Shown: positions 17,312-25,134 of the stretch, one piece after another
How the letters are laid out: each line of letters begins with the position of its first letter
Numbering within the stretch: the first letter of the stretch is position 1
Origin: Chryseobacterium suipulveris
Lineage (GTDB): Bacteria; Bacteroidota; Bacteroidia; Flavobacteriales; Weeksellaceae
Direction: 5' to 3'
Length of the DNA stretch: 64,000 nucleotides
NCBI RefSeq assembly: GCF_022811685.1
Contig: NZ_CP094532.1
Span: 1,699,501 to 1,763,500 of the forward strand
Made by a program: the position numbers and the translations under genes
The notes under the pieces: model-generated
Databases searched by the model: none
Seen by the model: only the letters and a program-made list of their open reading frames with translations
What the model was told of the DNA's origin: nothing

Positions 17312-18436
17312 TTATTTCACTGCGTTGCCGCTTACTTTCACCAGCTCCACATCGAAAACCAACCATGCATTTGGCGGGATCACTCCTCCAGCTCCTCTTG
17401 CTCCGTAACCCAATTCAGATGGAATCAGGAGTGTTGCAGCTTCGCCTTCTTTCAAAAGCATGATTCCTTCGTCCCAACCTTTGATTACCTGTCCCTTTCC
17501 GATTGGGATTTCGATCGGCTGGTTTCTTTTGAATGAAGAGTCGAACTCACTTCCGTCAACCAATTTTCCTGCGTAATGTACTGAAACCATATCGCCTGCT
17601 TTTGGAGCGGCGCCGTTGGTTGTCTTGGTGATTTTGTAGAAAAGTCCGCTCGGAGTTGATTGCATTCCCTGTTTCAAAGCGTCCACCAACTTTTGCTGGT
17701 TTGCTGCGAATTCCTCTTCTTTTCTCTTTTTCTCAGCTTCCATTTTTTCAATGATTGCTTTGTTGTTCTCCTGGATTTTCGATTTTCCTTCAGTGAAAAC
17801 TTTTGCAGCGTCGTAGTTTTTGTATTCGTCACCTTTGCTGAAAATGGAAACTTTTTCAAGGACTACATCGGTTTTCGGTTTGTCCTGTGCTCCTTTTTCA
17901 ACGGTTGCAATCTCGTCGATCACGTTTTGTCCTTTCACAACTTCACCGAAAATGGTGTGTCTTCCGTCCAACCAAGGTGTTGCAACTTCGGTAATGAAAA
18001 ACTGTGAACCGTTCGTATTCGGACCGGAATTCGCCATAGAAAGAATTCCTTTTCCTGTGTGGTGAAGGTCGTTCTTTTCATCATCAAATTTATATCCTGG
18101 ATCTCCCATTCCTGTTCCTTTCGGATCACCGCCCTGAATCATGAAATCCTTGATCACTCTGTGGAAAATGGTTCCGTCATAGAAAGGAACGCCTTTCGCT
18201 TTTGCGGTGTTGTCGATTTTTCCTTCCGCTAATCCGACGAAGTTGGCAACGGTAACCGGCGCTTTTTTGTCCTCGAATTTCACGATCATGTTTCCTTTGG
18301 AAGTTTGCAGATTTGCATAAAGACCGTCTTTCAGCCCTTCATAAGTTTCTTTGTCTACGTTCATTTTTTTATAGATTGGGGTACAACTTGTTAAGGTGAT
18401 TGCCGCGACTGCAGCTAAAAAACTCTTTTTTATCAT
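17312..18436 (-). CDS. Cyclophilin-FKBP double peptidyl-prolyl isomerase lipoprotein
   Basis: This 374-residue protein carries both classes of peptidyl-prolyl cis-trans isomerase. A lipoprotein signal ends in LTSC. Residues about 40-215 are a cyclophilin (FHRVIKDFMIQGGDP, NGSQFFIT, WLDGRHTIFGEV); the catalytic Arg is in FHRV. A charged helical linker follows, and residues about 265-370 are an FKBP (VSVHYAGKLVDGSEFDSS, GKGQVIKGWDEGI, GYGARGAGGVIPPNAWLVFDVEL). Dual-family immunophilins are known from Flavobacterium johnsoniae and apicomplexans. It presumably assists folding of exported proteins at the membrane face. It lies 12 bases downstream of the GldI-like gene, so the two isomerases are likely co-transcribed. 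Confidence 0.93.
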   Translation of the reverse strand: MIKKSFLAAVAAITLTSCTPIYKKMNVDKETYEGLKDGLYANLQTSKGNMIVKFEDKKAPVTVANFVGLAEGKIDNTAKAKGVPFYDGTIFHRVIKDFMIQGGDPKGTGMGDPGYKFDDEKNDLHHTGKGILSMANSGPNTNGSQFFITEVATPWLDGRHTIFGEVVKGQNVIDEIATVEKGAQDKPKTDVVLEKVSIFSKGDEYKNYDAAKVFTEGKSKIQENNKAIIEKMEAEKKRKEEEFAANQQKLVDALKQGMQSTPSGLFYKITKTTNGAAPKAGDMVSVHYAGKLVDGSEFDSSFKRNQPIEIPIGKGQVIKGWDEGIMLLKEGEAATLLIPSELGYGARGAGGVIPPNAWLVFDVELVKVSGNAVK

Positions 18437-18448
18437 GGATATAAATTA

Positions 18449-18958
18449 TTATTGAACTTTAATTTTAATGATTAAAGGCATATCGTTCGGTATTTTGTCA
18501 TTGTCGCCATAAGTTCCGAAAGCGAGAACGGAAGGCACTAAAAGTGTTGCTTCCTGATTTTTGTCGAGATATCTCAGCACATCTTCCACCGCTTTGATGT
18601 CTTCGAACTTTCCAAACTCTACGTCGACTTTTTTCGTGGGTTCATCATATAGTTTAACCTGGTCAAAATCGTAGAGGTCGTATTGATAAGAAATCTTTTC
18701 ACCGTTTTTCTTTTTTCTCTTGGAATTCAGTTTTTCAATATTTACCCAATAGTTTAAACTCATCGGATAAAATTTTTCGTTTTGGTTCCTGATCCAGTCC
18801 TCGATTTGGTTTCTTTCTGTTTGGTTCAGATTTTTCGCCCTGTTTTTTGAGATATTCAGATCCTGCTCGCTCAGAATTCCTCCAACGGGAGGATGAACCG
18901 GAGCTGGCTGCTTACAGCCGACTAACATTAAGACCGATAAAATTGCAATTTTTTTCAT
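18449..18958 (-). CDS. gldI: GldI-like FKBP-type lipoprotein
   Basis: This encodes a 169-residue lipoprotein (signal ending LMLVGC). The C-terminal half has the reduced FKBP fold of GldI: DLYDF near the first strand, ATLLVPSVLAFGTYGD (the counterpart of the canonical TLLIPSxLAYG) and MPLIIKIKV as the last strand. In F. johnsoniae, GldI is a periplasmic peptidyl-prolyl isomerase homolog needed for gliding and for type IX secretion to work properly. The match is by layout and motifs, and sequence similarity looks weak, so the symbol is tentative. The organism need not glide, since such genes persist in non-gliding relatives. It heads an operon with the cyclophilin-FKBP gene. Confidence 0.65.
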   Translation of the reverse strand: MKKIAILSVLMLVGCKQPAPVHPPVGGILSEQDLNISKNRAKNLNQTERNQIEDWIRNQNEKFYPMSLNYWVNIEKLNSKRKKKNGEKISYQYDLYDFDQVKLYDEPTKKVDVEFGKFEDIKAVEDVLRYLDKNQEATLLVPSVLAFGTYGDNDKIPNDMPLIIKIKVQ

Positions 18959-19005
18959 AAAAAACTTCTGCGAAAATAAGCATTTCCGATTATATTGGAA
19001 AACGA

Positions 19006-19035
19006 AAAATCCAGCAAAAGATTCTGCTGGATTTT
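19006..19035. terminator. Terminator hairpin downstream of ilvE
   Basis: AAAATCCAGCA and TGCTGGATTTT form an 11-base-pair stem with an 8-base loop. On the minus strand it is followed by T residues. It separates the ilvE transcript from gldI. Confidence 0.75.
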
Positions 19036-19070
19036 CATAATTTTTATTGTTAATGAAAATCTAAATTTGA

Positions 19071-19156
19071 TTACCCCGTCCCTAAAAGGAGGAAATTTAG
19101 GTTTATTTTAAAGGAAATTTTCCTCCCTTTAGGGTTTTGGGGTAAAGAAAATTTCC
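19071..19156. repeat. Dispersed hairpin-type repeat, copy B (complete)
   Basis: The left arm has TTACCCCGTCCCTAAAAGGA then GGAAATTT (19071-19098). The right arm, 19115-19156, is its imperfect inverse, including TTTTCCTCCCTTTAGGG and GGGGTAAAGAAAATTTC. The middle is AGGTTTATTTTAAAGG. The reverse complement of the right arm closely matches 4151-4188. It lies between ilvE and its terminator. Confidence 0.75.
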
Positions 19157-19177
19157 GATAATATTATCTCTTATTCG

Positions 19178-20251
19178 TTAAACCGTTTCCAAAATATTAT
19201 TTTCTACCAGAACTCTCCATCCGAAAGGATCTTCAGCTTGGTTCGTTTGGATGTCGACCAAATCTTTCTGCAAGGTCAAGGCAAAGCTTTCTTCCTGTGA
19301 AAGTTTCGGAAGCTCCAGTTTTTCACCGTTATATCCGATTGCCTGGAAAACGCTGGTCACCACTGCAGTTCCTACTCCCCAAACTTCTTTCAGTGTTCCG
19401 TTCTTCTGCGCCTCAACTACTGCTTTTACGGAAACGGGCTCTACATTTACTTCGATTCCTCTTCTTTTTGCCAATTGGATGAAGCTATCTCTGGTTACTC
19501 CATCGAGAATTTTCTCAGAAGTCGGCGGTGTGTAAATCGTATCGTTAATTCTTACAAAAACGTTCATCGTTCCACTTTCCTCGAAATATTCATGGGTAGA
19601 ATCGTCGGTCCAAATGATCTGCTCGTATCCTTCTTCAATTGCTTGCTGCGTCGGATAAAACGACGCCGCATAATTTCCTGCCGCTTTCGCAAATCCAACT
19701 CCACCGTTTGCAGCTCTGGAATAATAGTCAGAAATTTTCACAGAAACCGGCGCAGTGTAGTAGCTTTTCGCGGGAGTTGCGACAATGGCGAACATATATT
19801 TATTGGCAATTCTTGCCTTCAACGCTTCTTCGGTCGCGAAAATCAGCGGACGGATGTAAAGCGACATCCCCTCTCCTTCAGGAATCCATGCACGGTCAAG
19901 ATCAACCAGCGCCTTCAATCCGTCAATGAACATTTCCTTGGTTACTTCAGGCATTGCAAGTCGTGTTGCAGATTTGTTGATTCTCGAAAAATTCTTTTCG
20001 GGTCTGAAAAGAAAAACCTGTCCGTCTTTATCTTTATATGCCTTCATTCCCTCGAAACATGCCTGTCCGTAATTCACGCCCATCATTGCAGGGGTAAAAG
20101 GAAGCGGGCCGTATGGAACCAGTTTCACATCGCCCCATTTTCCGTTTTCGTATTCGCAAATTATCATATGGTCAATAAAGGTGTTTCCGAACGAAAAGTT
20201 GTTGGGATCGAACTGTGAAATTCTTGGATTGGTAGATTTCTGAATTATCAT
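19178..20251 (-). CDS. ilvE: Branched-chain-amino-acid aminotransferase
   Basis: This fold-type IV PLP enzyme of 357 residues makes leucine, isoleucine and valine from their keto acids with glutamate as donor (or the reverse in catabolism). Family features include GQACFEGMKAYKDKDGQVFLFRP near residue 80, the Schiff-base lysine in GFAKAAGNYAAS (Lys189), EESGTMNVFVRI, GVTRDSFIQLAK and the closing GTAVVTSVFQAIGYNGE. The length fits the larger BCAT subclass rather than the short bacterial IlvE. The first ATG is used; an AT-rich leader precedes it. It is monocistronic, divergent from mnmD with 69 bases between. Confidence 0.93.
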   Translation of the reverse strand: MIIQKSTNPRISQFDPNNFSFGNTFIDHMIICEYENGKWGDVKLVPYGPLPFTPAMMGVNYGQACFEGMKAYKDKDGQVFLFRPEKNFSRINKSATRLAMPEVTKEMFIDGLKALVDLDRAWIPEGEGMSLYIRPLIFATEEALKARIANKYMFAIVATPAKSYYTAPVSVKISDYYSRAANGGVGFAKAAGNYAASFYPTQQAIEEGYEQIIWTDDSTHEYFEESGTMNVFVRINDTIYTPPTSEKILDGVTRDSFIQLAKRRGIEVNVEPVSVKAVVEAQKNGTLKEVWGVGTAVVTSVFQAIGYNGEKLELPKLSQEESFALTLQKDLVDIQTNQAEDPFGWRVLVENNILETV

Positions 20252-20320
20252 TTTTAAAATTTTTTTTGGTCTTCCACAAATTTAATATAATTTTTCTAAT
20301 ATTAAAATTTTAAATTAATT

Positions 20321-21013
20321 TTGAAAAAAATTATCGTGAAAAGGGAGATCAGAACCACTTCGGACGGAAGCAAGACTTTATATATCAATGATTTAAATGA
20401 AAACTATCATTCACACCACGGTGCATTGCAGGAAGCGAAACACGTATTTATCGATAATGGACTAAAACTGAAAAATGATTGCGAAATCAATATTTTAGAA
20501 CTCGGTTTTGGAACAGGTCTTAATGTTTTGGTAACAATTGATGAATTTTTGAAAACTGACAAAAATCATGTCATCCATTATTTTACACTTGAGAAATATC
20601 CCGTAAATGAACCCGAAGTTAAGGAATTGGCATACGACTCGTTTTTTGATGAACCCGATATTAAGGAATATTATCAAAAGTTACATCAATGTGAATGGAA
20701 CAAAACTACCGAGATTTTTCCCAATTTTTTCTTCACCAAGTTTGAATGCGATTTCTTTGAATTAAAAAACCTGAATTTGCCAGAAATTGACCTTGTTTAT
20801 TACGACTGTTTTGGAGCCAGGGTTCAACCCGATTTGTGGGAAAAACCCCTTTTCGAACTCGTCGCTGAAAAAATGAAGCGTGGAGCGCTTCTCACCACCT
20901 ATTCTTCCAAAGGTAGCGTGAGAAGGATTTTGGAGGAGCTGAATTTCACCGTCACCAAGAAACCTGGACCACCGGGAAAAAGGGAGATGATTAATGCTAT
21001 GAAGAATGAATAG
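20321..21013 (+). CDS. mnmD: tRNA 5-methylaminomethyl-2-thiouridine methyltransferase
   Basis: This 230-residue enzyme corresponds to the methyltransferase half of MnmC (DUF752/MnmD), without the FAD oxidase half. It would convert nm5(s2)U to mnm5(s2)U at the tRNA wobble position. Motifs include NENYHSHHGALQEAKHVFIDNGL (first 20: NENYHSHHGALQEAKHVFID), the SAM loop ILELGFGTGLN, and YYDCFGARVQPDLW, where the family usually has a DAFxPxxNPxxW pattern. The C-terminal LLTTYSSKGSVRRIL and PGPPGKREM are conserved. The longest frame starts with TTG at 20321; GTG at 20336 is an alternative. Standalone MnmD occurs in Gram-positives and Bacteroidota. Confidence 0.85.
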   Translation: MKKIIVKREIRTTSDGSKTLYINDLNENYHSHHGALQEAKHVFIDNGLKLKNDCEINILELGFGTGLNVLVTIDEFLKTDKNHVIHYFTLEKYPVNEPEVKELAYDSFFDEPDIKEYYQKLHQCEWNKTTEIFPNFFFTKFECDFFELKNLNLPEIDLVYYDCFGARVQPDLWEKPLFELVAEKMKRGALLTTYSSKGSVRRILEELNFTVTKKPGPPGKREMINAMKNE

Positions 21014-21113
21014 GGAATAATTAAGAATTAATAATTGCTGGTGAATAGTGAATTAGCTGCGCTGTGAATGGAGAATTCTTGAAACTTGGAACCTGGAACT
21101 TGAAACTTTAAAC
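21003..21113. repeat. Degenerate tandem repeats, GAATTAATAA and AACTTGGAACC units
   Basis: The first half is made of GAAT/TAATAATT words, the second (21077-21113) of GAAACTTGGAACCTGG-type words with a period near 7-8 bases. It occupies most of the gap between mnmD and the NUDIX gene. Confidence 0.6.
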
Positions 21114-21155
21114 CCACTTGATTTTTTTCTTACATTTGATTTTTAAATTTTTGTG

Positions 21156-21572
21156 ATGATCGACAAAATAAATGTCAGAGTTTATGCGGCTGCAATCCGA
21201 GACGGGAAAGTTCTCGCGCTGCACGAGGAATATGCAGGTGAACAGCTGATGAAACTTCCCGGAGGCGGTTTGGAATTGGGGGAAGGTTTACTCGACTGTC
21301 TCCATCGAGAATTCGAAGAAGAACTCAACTGCAAAATCAAAATCCTTGGACACCTTTATACTCAGGAAGATTTCTTGGTTTCCCGCTTCCGCGAAAACGA
21401 GCAGTTGCTCACCATTTATTATATGGTCGAAATTTTAGACAACGATGAATTCCTGATCCTTGATCCCTGCATCGAGAAAATTGAATGGATCCCGATCAAT
21501 ACCGCAGAAAACCCTTTTCAGCTGCCGATCGATAGGATTGCGTTTGAGAAGTTGAGGGAGCGGTTTTTGTAA
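21156..21572 (+). CDS. NUDIX hydrolase
   Basis: This 138-residue pyrophosphohydrolase cleaves nucleoside-diphosphate-linked compounds. The Nudix box is GGGLELGEGLLDCLHREFEEEL (first 20: GGGLELGEGLLDCLHREFEE), near residues 36-57, and all acidic metal ligands are present. The substrate cannot be predicted; 8-oxo-dGTP, ADP-ribose or another NDP-X are all possible. A GTG three bases upstream is in frame, but the ATG at 21156 is preferred. It lies between mnmD and a toxin-antitoxin pair on the same strand, without tight spacing to either. Confidence 0.88.
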   Translation: MIDKINVRVYAAAIRDGKVLALHEEYAGEQLMKLPGGGLELGEGLLDCLHREFEEELNCKIKILGHLYTQEDFLVSRFRENEQLLTIYYMVEILDNDEFLILDPCIEKIEWIPINTAENPFQLPIDRIAFEKLRERFL

Positions 21573-21624
21573 GCGTGGAACAATTGCAAGTGGTTTTTAT
21601 AAATTTGAAAAAGTATTTTTGAAA

Positions 21625-21879
21625 ATGGAAATTACAATTAGGGATATTGAAAACAATTCGAAGACGCTGCCGAAAAGTTTATTTCAAAGCGTCAATGACT
21701 ATATCGAGTTTTTAAAACTCAAATATCGTGAAGACAACGTTGATTGGGCAGATCAACTTTCAGAATCACAGCTGCGTTCGATTGAGAATGGAATTTCTGA
21801 TATTAAGAATGGAAACACCCTCACTCACGAAGAAGCCAAACAGAAAATCAGAGACTATCTGAAATCTAAAACCTTATGA
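21625..21879 (+). CDS. Antitoxin of a ParDE/RelBE-type module
   Basis: This encodes 84 residues. The N-terminal half (PKSLFQSVNDYIEFLKLKY) matches the short DUF2281-like antitoxin pattern. The C-terminal half has LSESQLRSIENGISDIKNGN, an addiction-module segment seen in antitoxins paired with ParE toxins, in which the tail wraps the toxin. The ATG at 21625 is chosen over TTG at 21619. Its TGA stop is contained in an ATGA overlap with the ATG that must once have started the toxin. Antitoxins of this type usually repress their own operon. The module is probably no longer toxic, because the toxin start is frameshifted. Confidence 0.75.
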   Translation: MEITIRDIENNSKTLPKSLFQSVNDYIEFLKLKYREDNVDWADQLSESQLRSIENGISDIKNGNTLTHEEAKQKIRDYLKSKTL

Positions 21880-22156
21880 AATAGAAGTTGTTTGGTCTCA
21901 GCAAACCTTGGAAAGCTACCTGAAAGTTTTAGATTATCTTTTGCAAAACTGGTCGATCAAAGAAATCGAATCTTTTGAGAACAGATTCGACACTTTACTA
22001 GAAAGACTGAAAGACCATACCTTAATTTGCCCCAAGTCGAGACTGCTCAATTACCGAAAGTGCCTTATTGACAGGAATAATTCTTTGATTTATCAGGAAG
22101 TTAACAACAAGATTTTTCTGATCACAATTGTTGATAACAGAAGTAGGCACATCTAA
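21876..22156 (+). pseudogene. ParE/RelE-type toxin with frameshifted start
   Basis: From 21881 the frame reads (I)EVVWSQQTLESYLKVLDYLLQNWS, the classic first strand and helices of a ParE toxin, and runs to a normal C-terminus (IDRNNSLIYQEVNNKIFLITIVDNR). No ATG, GTG or TTG precedes EVVW in this frame. The ATG that overlaps the antitoxin stop (21876) reads ATG AAA TAG. One additional A in the AAA run would give ATG AAA ATA GAA GTT GTT TGG (M-K-I-E-V-V-W), the expected family start. A single-base deletion is therefore the simplest explanation. Starting at TTG 21908 would remove the first strand. A sequencing error cannot be excluded. Confidence 0.75.
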
Positions 22157-22160
22157 TTAA

Positions 22161-22190
22161 AAAATCCACTCATGCTTGTGAGTAGATTTT
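22161..22190 (+). terminator. Terminator of the toxin-antitoxin module
   Basis: AAAATCCACTCA and TGAGTAGATTTT pair with one mismatch around a six-base loop, followed by a T run. Confidence 0.7.
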
Positions 22191-22279
22191 TTTATAAAGT
22201 TTTGAAAGCATTTTTTGGTCTTATCATTTTTTAACTAAATCCTAGAAGCAATTGTGCAGTATCTGGAAAATTAATCTAA

Positions 22280-22981
22280 CTATTTCTTCACTTTAAAATC
22301 TCGATAACCTGGATATGGAGTCAGGTAACCCGCATTCCAGTTGCTTTGCAGAAGTGATTCTACGAACTGGTCGGTTCTGTCGCGATGCGGATCATAAGGA
22401 TCTTTAATACTCACATCGGCAATATTTCCTTTCACATTCCACCAGAAAGCGCTCCAACCACCCCGAAGTTCTCGGATGATTTCGTAAACCGTTTTTCCTG
22501 TGGCGCGGTTCATCAGCTTTGCAAAAACACGTCCCTCGGAAGTGGTTAAATCCCTAATCTGAGCTTCGTATTGCGCGGCAAGCTCTTTCTGTCTTTCGTT
22601 GATTAATTTTTTCTGGGCAGAACGGTCGAGGTTTTCGGTATCTTTCTGGATATCACGATATTGCTGTAACGCGGTCAGGAAAAGCGGATAAACCCGGTTC
22701 AGCTTTTTATTAAGGAAATAATAGTAATTGTGGTCCAGCTGGTTATTGAATCTTGGTTTGTTCAAAAGCACCAATTCATCCATTACCACAACATTTTCGC
22801 CGTTGATCTCGTAGATTTTGGCTTTCTGCATTTCGTCGTAGTAATATTTGTTCCCAAACTCGTCTGTTTTCAGGAGTTCGGGAGGATATTCACTGAGTGG
22901 TTTCATCTGCCTTATTTCCTGCGCATTCAGAGAAAATGCCGTAAATAAAAGAAAAATGACAACCGATATGTTAAATTTCAT
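22280..22981 (-). CDS. DUF4294 domain-containing exported protein
   Basis: This 233-residue protein has a Sec signal peptide (cleavage after SLNAQ). The body matches DUF4294, a Bacteroidota-only family of unknown function. Landmarks are YYYDEMQKAKIYEINGE, RVYPLFLTALQQYRDIQ with a long charged helix (about 105-150), and GRVFAKLMNRATGKTVYEII followed by LRGGWSAFWWN. Predicted location is the periplasm. It is divergent from the M42 peptidase gene with 57 bases between the starts, so the two share a promoter region. No enzymatic motif is evident. Confidence 0.82.
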   Translation of the reverse strand: MKFNISVVIFLLFTAFSLNAQEIRQMKPLSEYPPELLKTDEFGNKYYYDEMQKAKIYEINGENVVVMDELVLLNKPRFNNQLDHNYYYFLNKKLNRVYPLFLTALQQYRDIQKDTENLDRSAQKKLINERQKELAAQYEAQIRDLTTSEGRVFAKLMNRATGKTVYEIIRELRGGWSAFWWNVKGNIADVSIKDPYDPHRDRTDQFVESLLQSNWNAGYLTPYPGYRDFKVKK

Positions 22982-23038
22982 TATTTTTACTTCGAATTAA
23001 ATCAAACTTTTTTCCAACAAAATCCGTTCCTTTCTTAT

Positions 23039-24115
23039 ATGAAATTCGAAAAAAAATCAATTAAATTTTTAGAAGAATATTTAAATACTGCTTCACCCAC
23101 CGGTTACGAACACAACGGCCAGAAAGTGTGGATGAACTACATCAAACCTTATGTCGATAAAATCGAGTTCGACCATTACGGAACCTGCTATGGAATCATC
23201 AATCCCGAAGCAGATTTCAAAGTGGTTATCGAAGCTCACGCCGATGAAATCTCATGGTACGTGAATTATATTACCGATGACGGTTTAATCTATGTCATCA
23301 GAAACGGCGGTTCCGACCAGATGATCGCTCCATCGAAAATTGTCAATATTCATGGTGAAAAAGGAATTGTGAGAGGAGTTTTTGGTTGGCCTGCAATCCA
23401 CACTAGAATCGGTGCCGAAAAAGAAACTACGCCAAAAATCGAGAATATCTTCATCGACTGTGGTGCGAAATCCAAAAAAGAAGTTGAAGATTTGGGGATT
23501 TTTGTGGGAACGATGATCACCTATCCCGACGAATTTTTCGAGCTTAACGATCGATATTTGGTTTGCCGAGCTTTAGACAATCGCATCGGTGGATTTATGA
23601 TTGCAGAAGTTGCCCGACTTCTAAAAGAAAACAAAAAGAAAATTCCGTTTGGTCTGTATGTGACCAATTCGGTGCAGGAAGAGGTCGGACTTTACGGCGC
23701 CGATATGATTGCAGATACCATCAAACCGAATATCGCGATTATTACCGATGTGACGCACGATACTTCCACGCCGATGATTGAGAAGAAAAAGGAAGGCGAC
23801 CAAAAATGTGGCGACGGTCCCGTAATTTTCTACGCACCAAGCATTCACCACAATCTGCGCGAATTGATTGTAGATACTGCAAAATCCAAAAAAATTCCTT
23901 TCCAGAGAGCAGCTGCAAGCAGAGCGACAGGAACCGATACCGACGCTTTCGCCCATGCCAACGGCGGAACTCCTTCAGCTTTGATCTCACTTCCGTTAAG
24001 ATATATGCACACCACCGTAGAAATGGTCGATAAACAGGACGTTGCAAATGTAATCCAACTGATTTACGAAACGCTCCTGAAGATTAAACCTGATATGAAT
24101 TTGAAATACCATTAA
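23039..24115 (+). CDS. M42-family metallo-aminopeptidase
   Basis: This 358-residue cytoplasmic enzyme of the FrvX/PepA/TET peptidase family forms large oligomeric aminopeptidases with two metal ions per site. Metal ligands and catalytic residues are visible in EAHADEISW (His and Asp), CRALDNRIGG (bridging Asp), SVQEEVGLYGAD (catalytic Glu pair), ITDVTHD and YMHTTVEMVDK near the C-terminus. There is no signal peptide, so the likely role is intracellular peptide turnover. The first ATG is the natural start. The transcript continues toward rpe through a repeat-rich gap of 151 bases. Confidence 0.9.
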   Translation: MKFEKKSIKFLEEYLNTASPTGYEHNGQKVWMNYIKPYVDKIEFDHYGTCYGIINPEADFKVVIEAHADEISWYVNYITDDGLIYVIRNGGSDQMIAPSKIVNIHGEKGIVRGVFGWPAIHTRIGAEKETTPKIENIFIDCGAKSKKEVEDLGIFVGTMITYPDEFFELNDRYLVCRALDNRIGGFMIAEVARLLKENKKKIPFGLYVTNSVQEEVGLYGADMIADTIKPNIAIITDVTHDTSTPMIEKKKEGDQKCGDGPVIFYAPSIHHNLRELIVDTAKSKKIPFQRAAASRATGTDTDAFAHANGGTPSALISLPLRYMHTTVEMVDKQDVANVIQLIYETLLKIKPDMNLKYH

Positions 24116-24118
24116 GGA

Positions 24119-24238
24119 AGTACGAAATACGAAATACGAAATACAAAGTACGAAATACAAAGTACGAAATACGAATTACGAAACACGAAATACGAACAAC
24201 GAAATCTGAAATCTGATGTCTGAAATCTGATATCTGTT
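24119..24238. repeat. Degenerate tandem repeats, TACGAAA and ATCTGAA units
   Basis: About twelve imperfect copies of a seven-base unit (ACGAAAT / ACAAAGT / ACGAATT) run to about 24208. They are followed by ATCTGAAATCTGATGTCTGA-type words to 24238. The block sits just upstream of rpe. The sense-strand word AATCTGATATCTG recurs in the leader of atpC. Confidence 0.8.
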
Positions 24239-24266
24239 TCAAAGTTCAAATCTCAAATACTTTTTA

Positions 24267-24917
24267 ATGAAAACAAAACTCATCGCTCCTTCCCTGCTTT
24301 CCGCAGACTTTGGCAATCTTGAGAGAGATATCGAAATGCTCAACCGTTCACAAGCAGACTGGCTCCACGTCGATGTGATGGACGGAAGGTTTGTCCCCAA
24401 TATTTCCTTTGGTTTTCCTGTGATGAAAGCGATTCAGAAACATTCAAAAAAGTTTGTTGATGTCCATTTGATGATCGTTGAACCAGAAAAATACGTGGAG
24501 GAATTTATCAATCAGGGAGCAGATTTGGTTTCAGTACATTACGAAGCGTGTGTTCATTTACACAGAACCATTAATCTGATTCAGGATAAAGGCGCAAAAG
24601 CAGGTGTCGTTTTAAATCCCGCAACTCCCGTTTTAATGCTGGAAGATATTATTGCTGAAGTGGATTTGGTATTATTAATGAGTGTAAACCCAGGTTTTGG
24701 CGGACAGAAATTCATCGAAAACACCTACAAAAAAATCGCAGAAACCAAAGATTTGATTATTTCCAACAATTCCACAGCTTTAATTCAAGTCGATGGAGGT
24801 GTGAATTTGGAAAACGCCGGAAAACTTTTCGAAGCAGGAGCCGATGTGTTGGTTGCAGGAAACGCAGTCTTTTCAACCGAAAATCCTGAAAGGACGATTG
24901 AGCTGCTGAAGGTGTGA
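24267..24917 (+). CDS. rpe: Ribulose-phosphate 3-epimerase
   Basis: This 216-residue TIM-barrel enzyme interconverts ribulose 5-phosphate and xylulose 5-phosphate in the pentose phosphate pathway. Signature segments are APSLLSADFGNLERDIEML at the N-terminus, LHVDVMDGRFVPNISFG (metal-binding His and Asp), DVHLMI with the second His, LLMSVNPGFGGQKF (phosphate loop and Asp region) and VDGGVNLENAG with the catalytic Asp, ending in ADVLVAGNAVF. Length is typical. The leader is formed almost entirely by degenerate tandem repeats, which may affect translation or transcript level. There is no other pentose phosphate gene nearby. Confidence 0.95.
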   Translation: MKTKLIAPSLLSADFGNLERDIEMLNRSQADWLHVDVMDGRFVPNISFGFPVMKAIQKHSKKFVDVHLMIVEPEKYVEEFINQGADLVSVHYEACVHLHRTINLIQDKGAKAGVVLNPATPVLMLEDIIAEVDLVLLMSVNPGFGGQKFIENTYKKIAETKDLIISNNSTALIQVDGGVNLENAGKLFEAGADVLVAGNAVFSTENPERTIELLKV

Positions 24918-24962
24918 GGTAGATGTTGGATTTCAGATAGATTAATTTTGCTAGTAATGTTA

Positions 24963-25040
24963 CCAAGTTGCTCATAATTGTATTCGATTGGTAATCAATA
25001 CAATATACCATTTTTTAGTGGTTTGGGCAACTTTTTTTAT
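24963..25040 (+). terminator. Structured RNA element / possible rpe terminator
   Basis: Inner stem ATTGTATT / AATACAAT (24978-24985 with 24999-25006 approximately) lies inside a longer-range pairing AAGTTGC / GCAACTT that ends in a run of T. The long loop makes a simple terminator doubtful. Confidence 0.3.
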
Positions 25041-25134
25041 AATGCACTACGCGTTAAAGAAAACTTTAGACAAAATCCACAAATAGCTACTTCACAAAAA
25101 AAAATATTATCTTCAACCACCAAATTGAAAATAC

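Noticed and set aside
21908..22156. Intact ParE toxin starting at TTG 21908
   Set aside because: This start deletes the first beta strand and helix start conserved in the family; a frameshift at the ATGA overlap explains the data better.
24119..24238. Possible CRISPR array
   Set aside because: Units are only about 7 bases, imperfect and contiguous, with no spacers and no cas genes.
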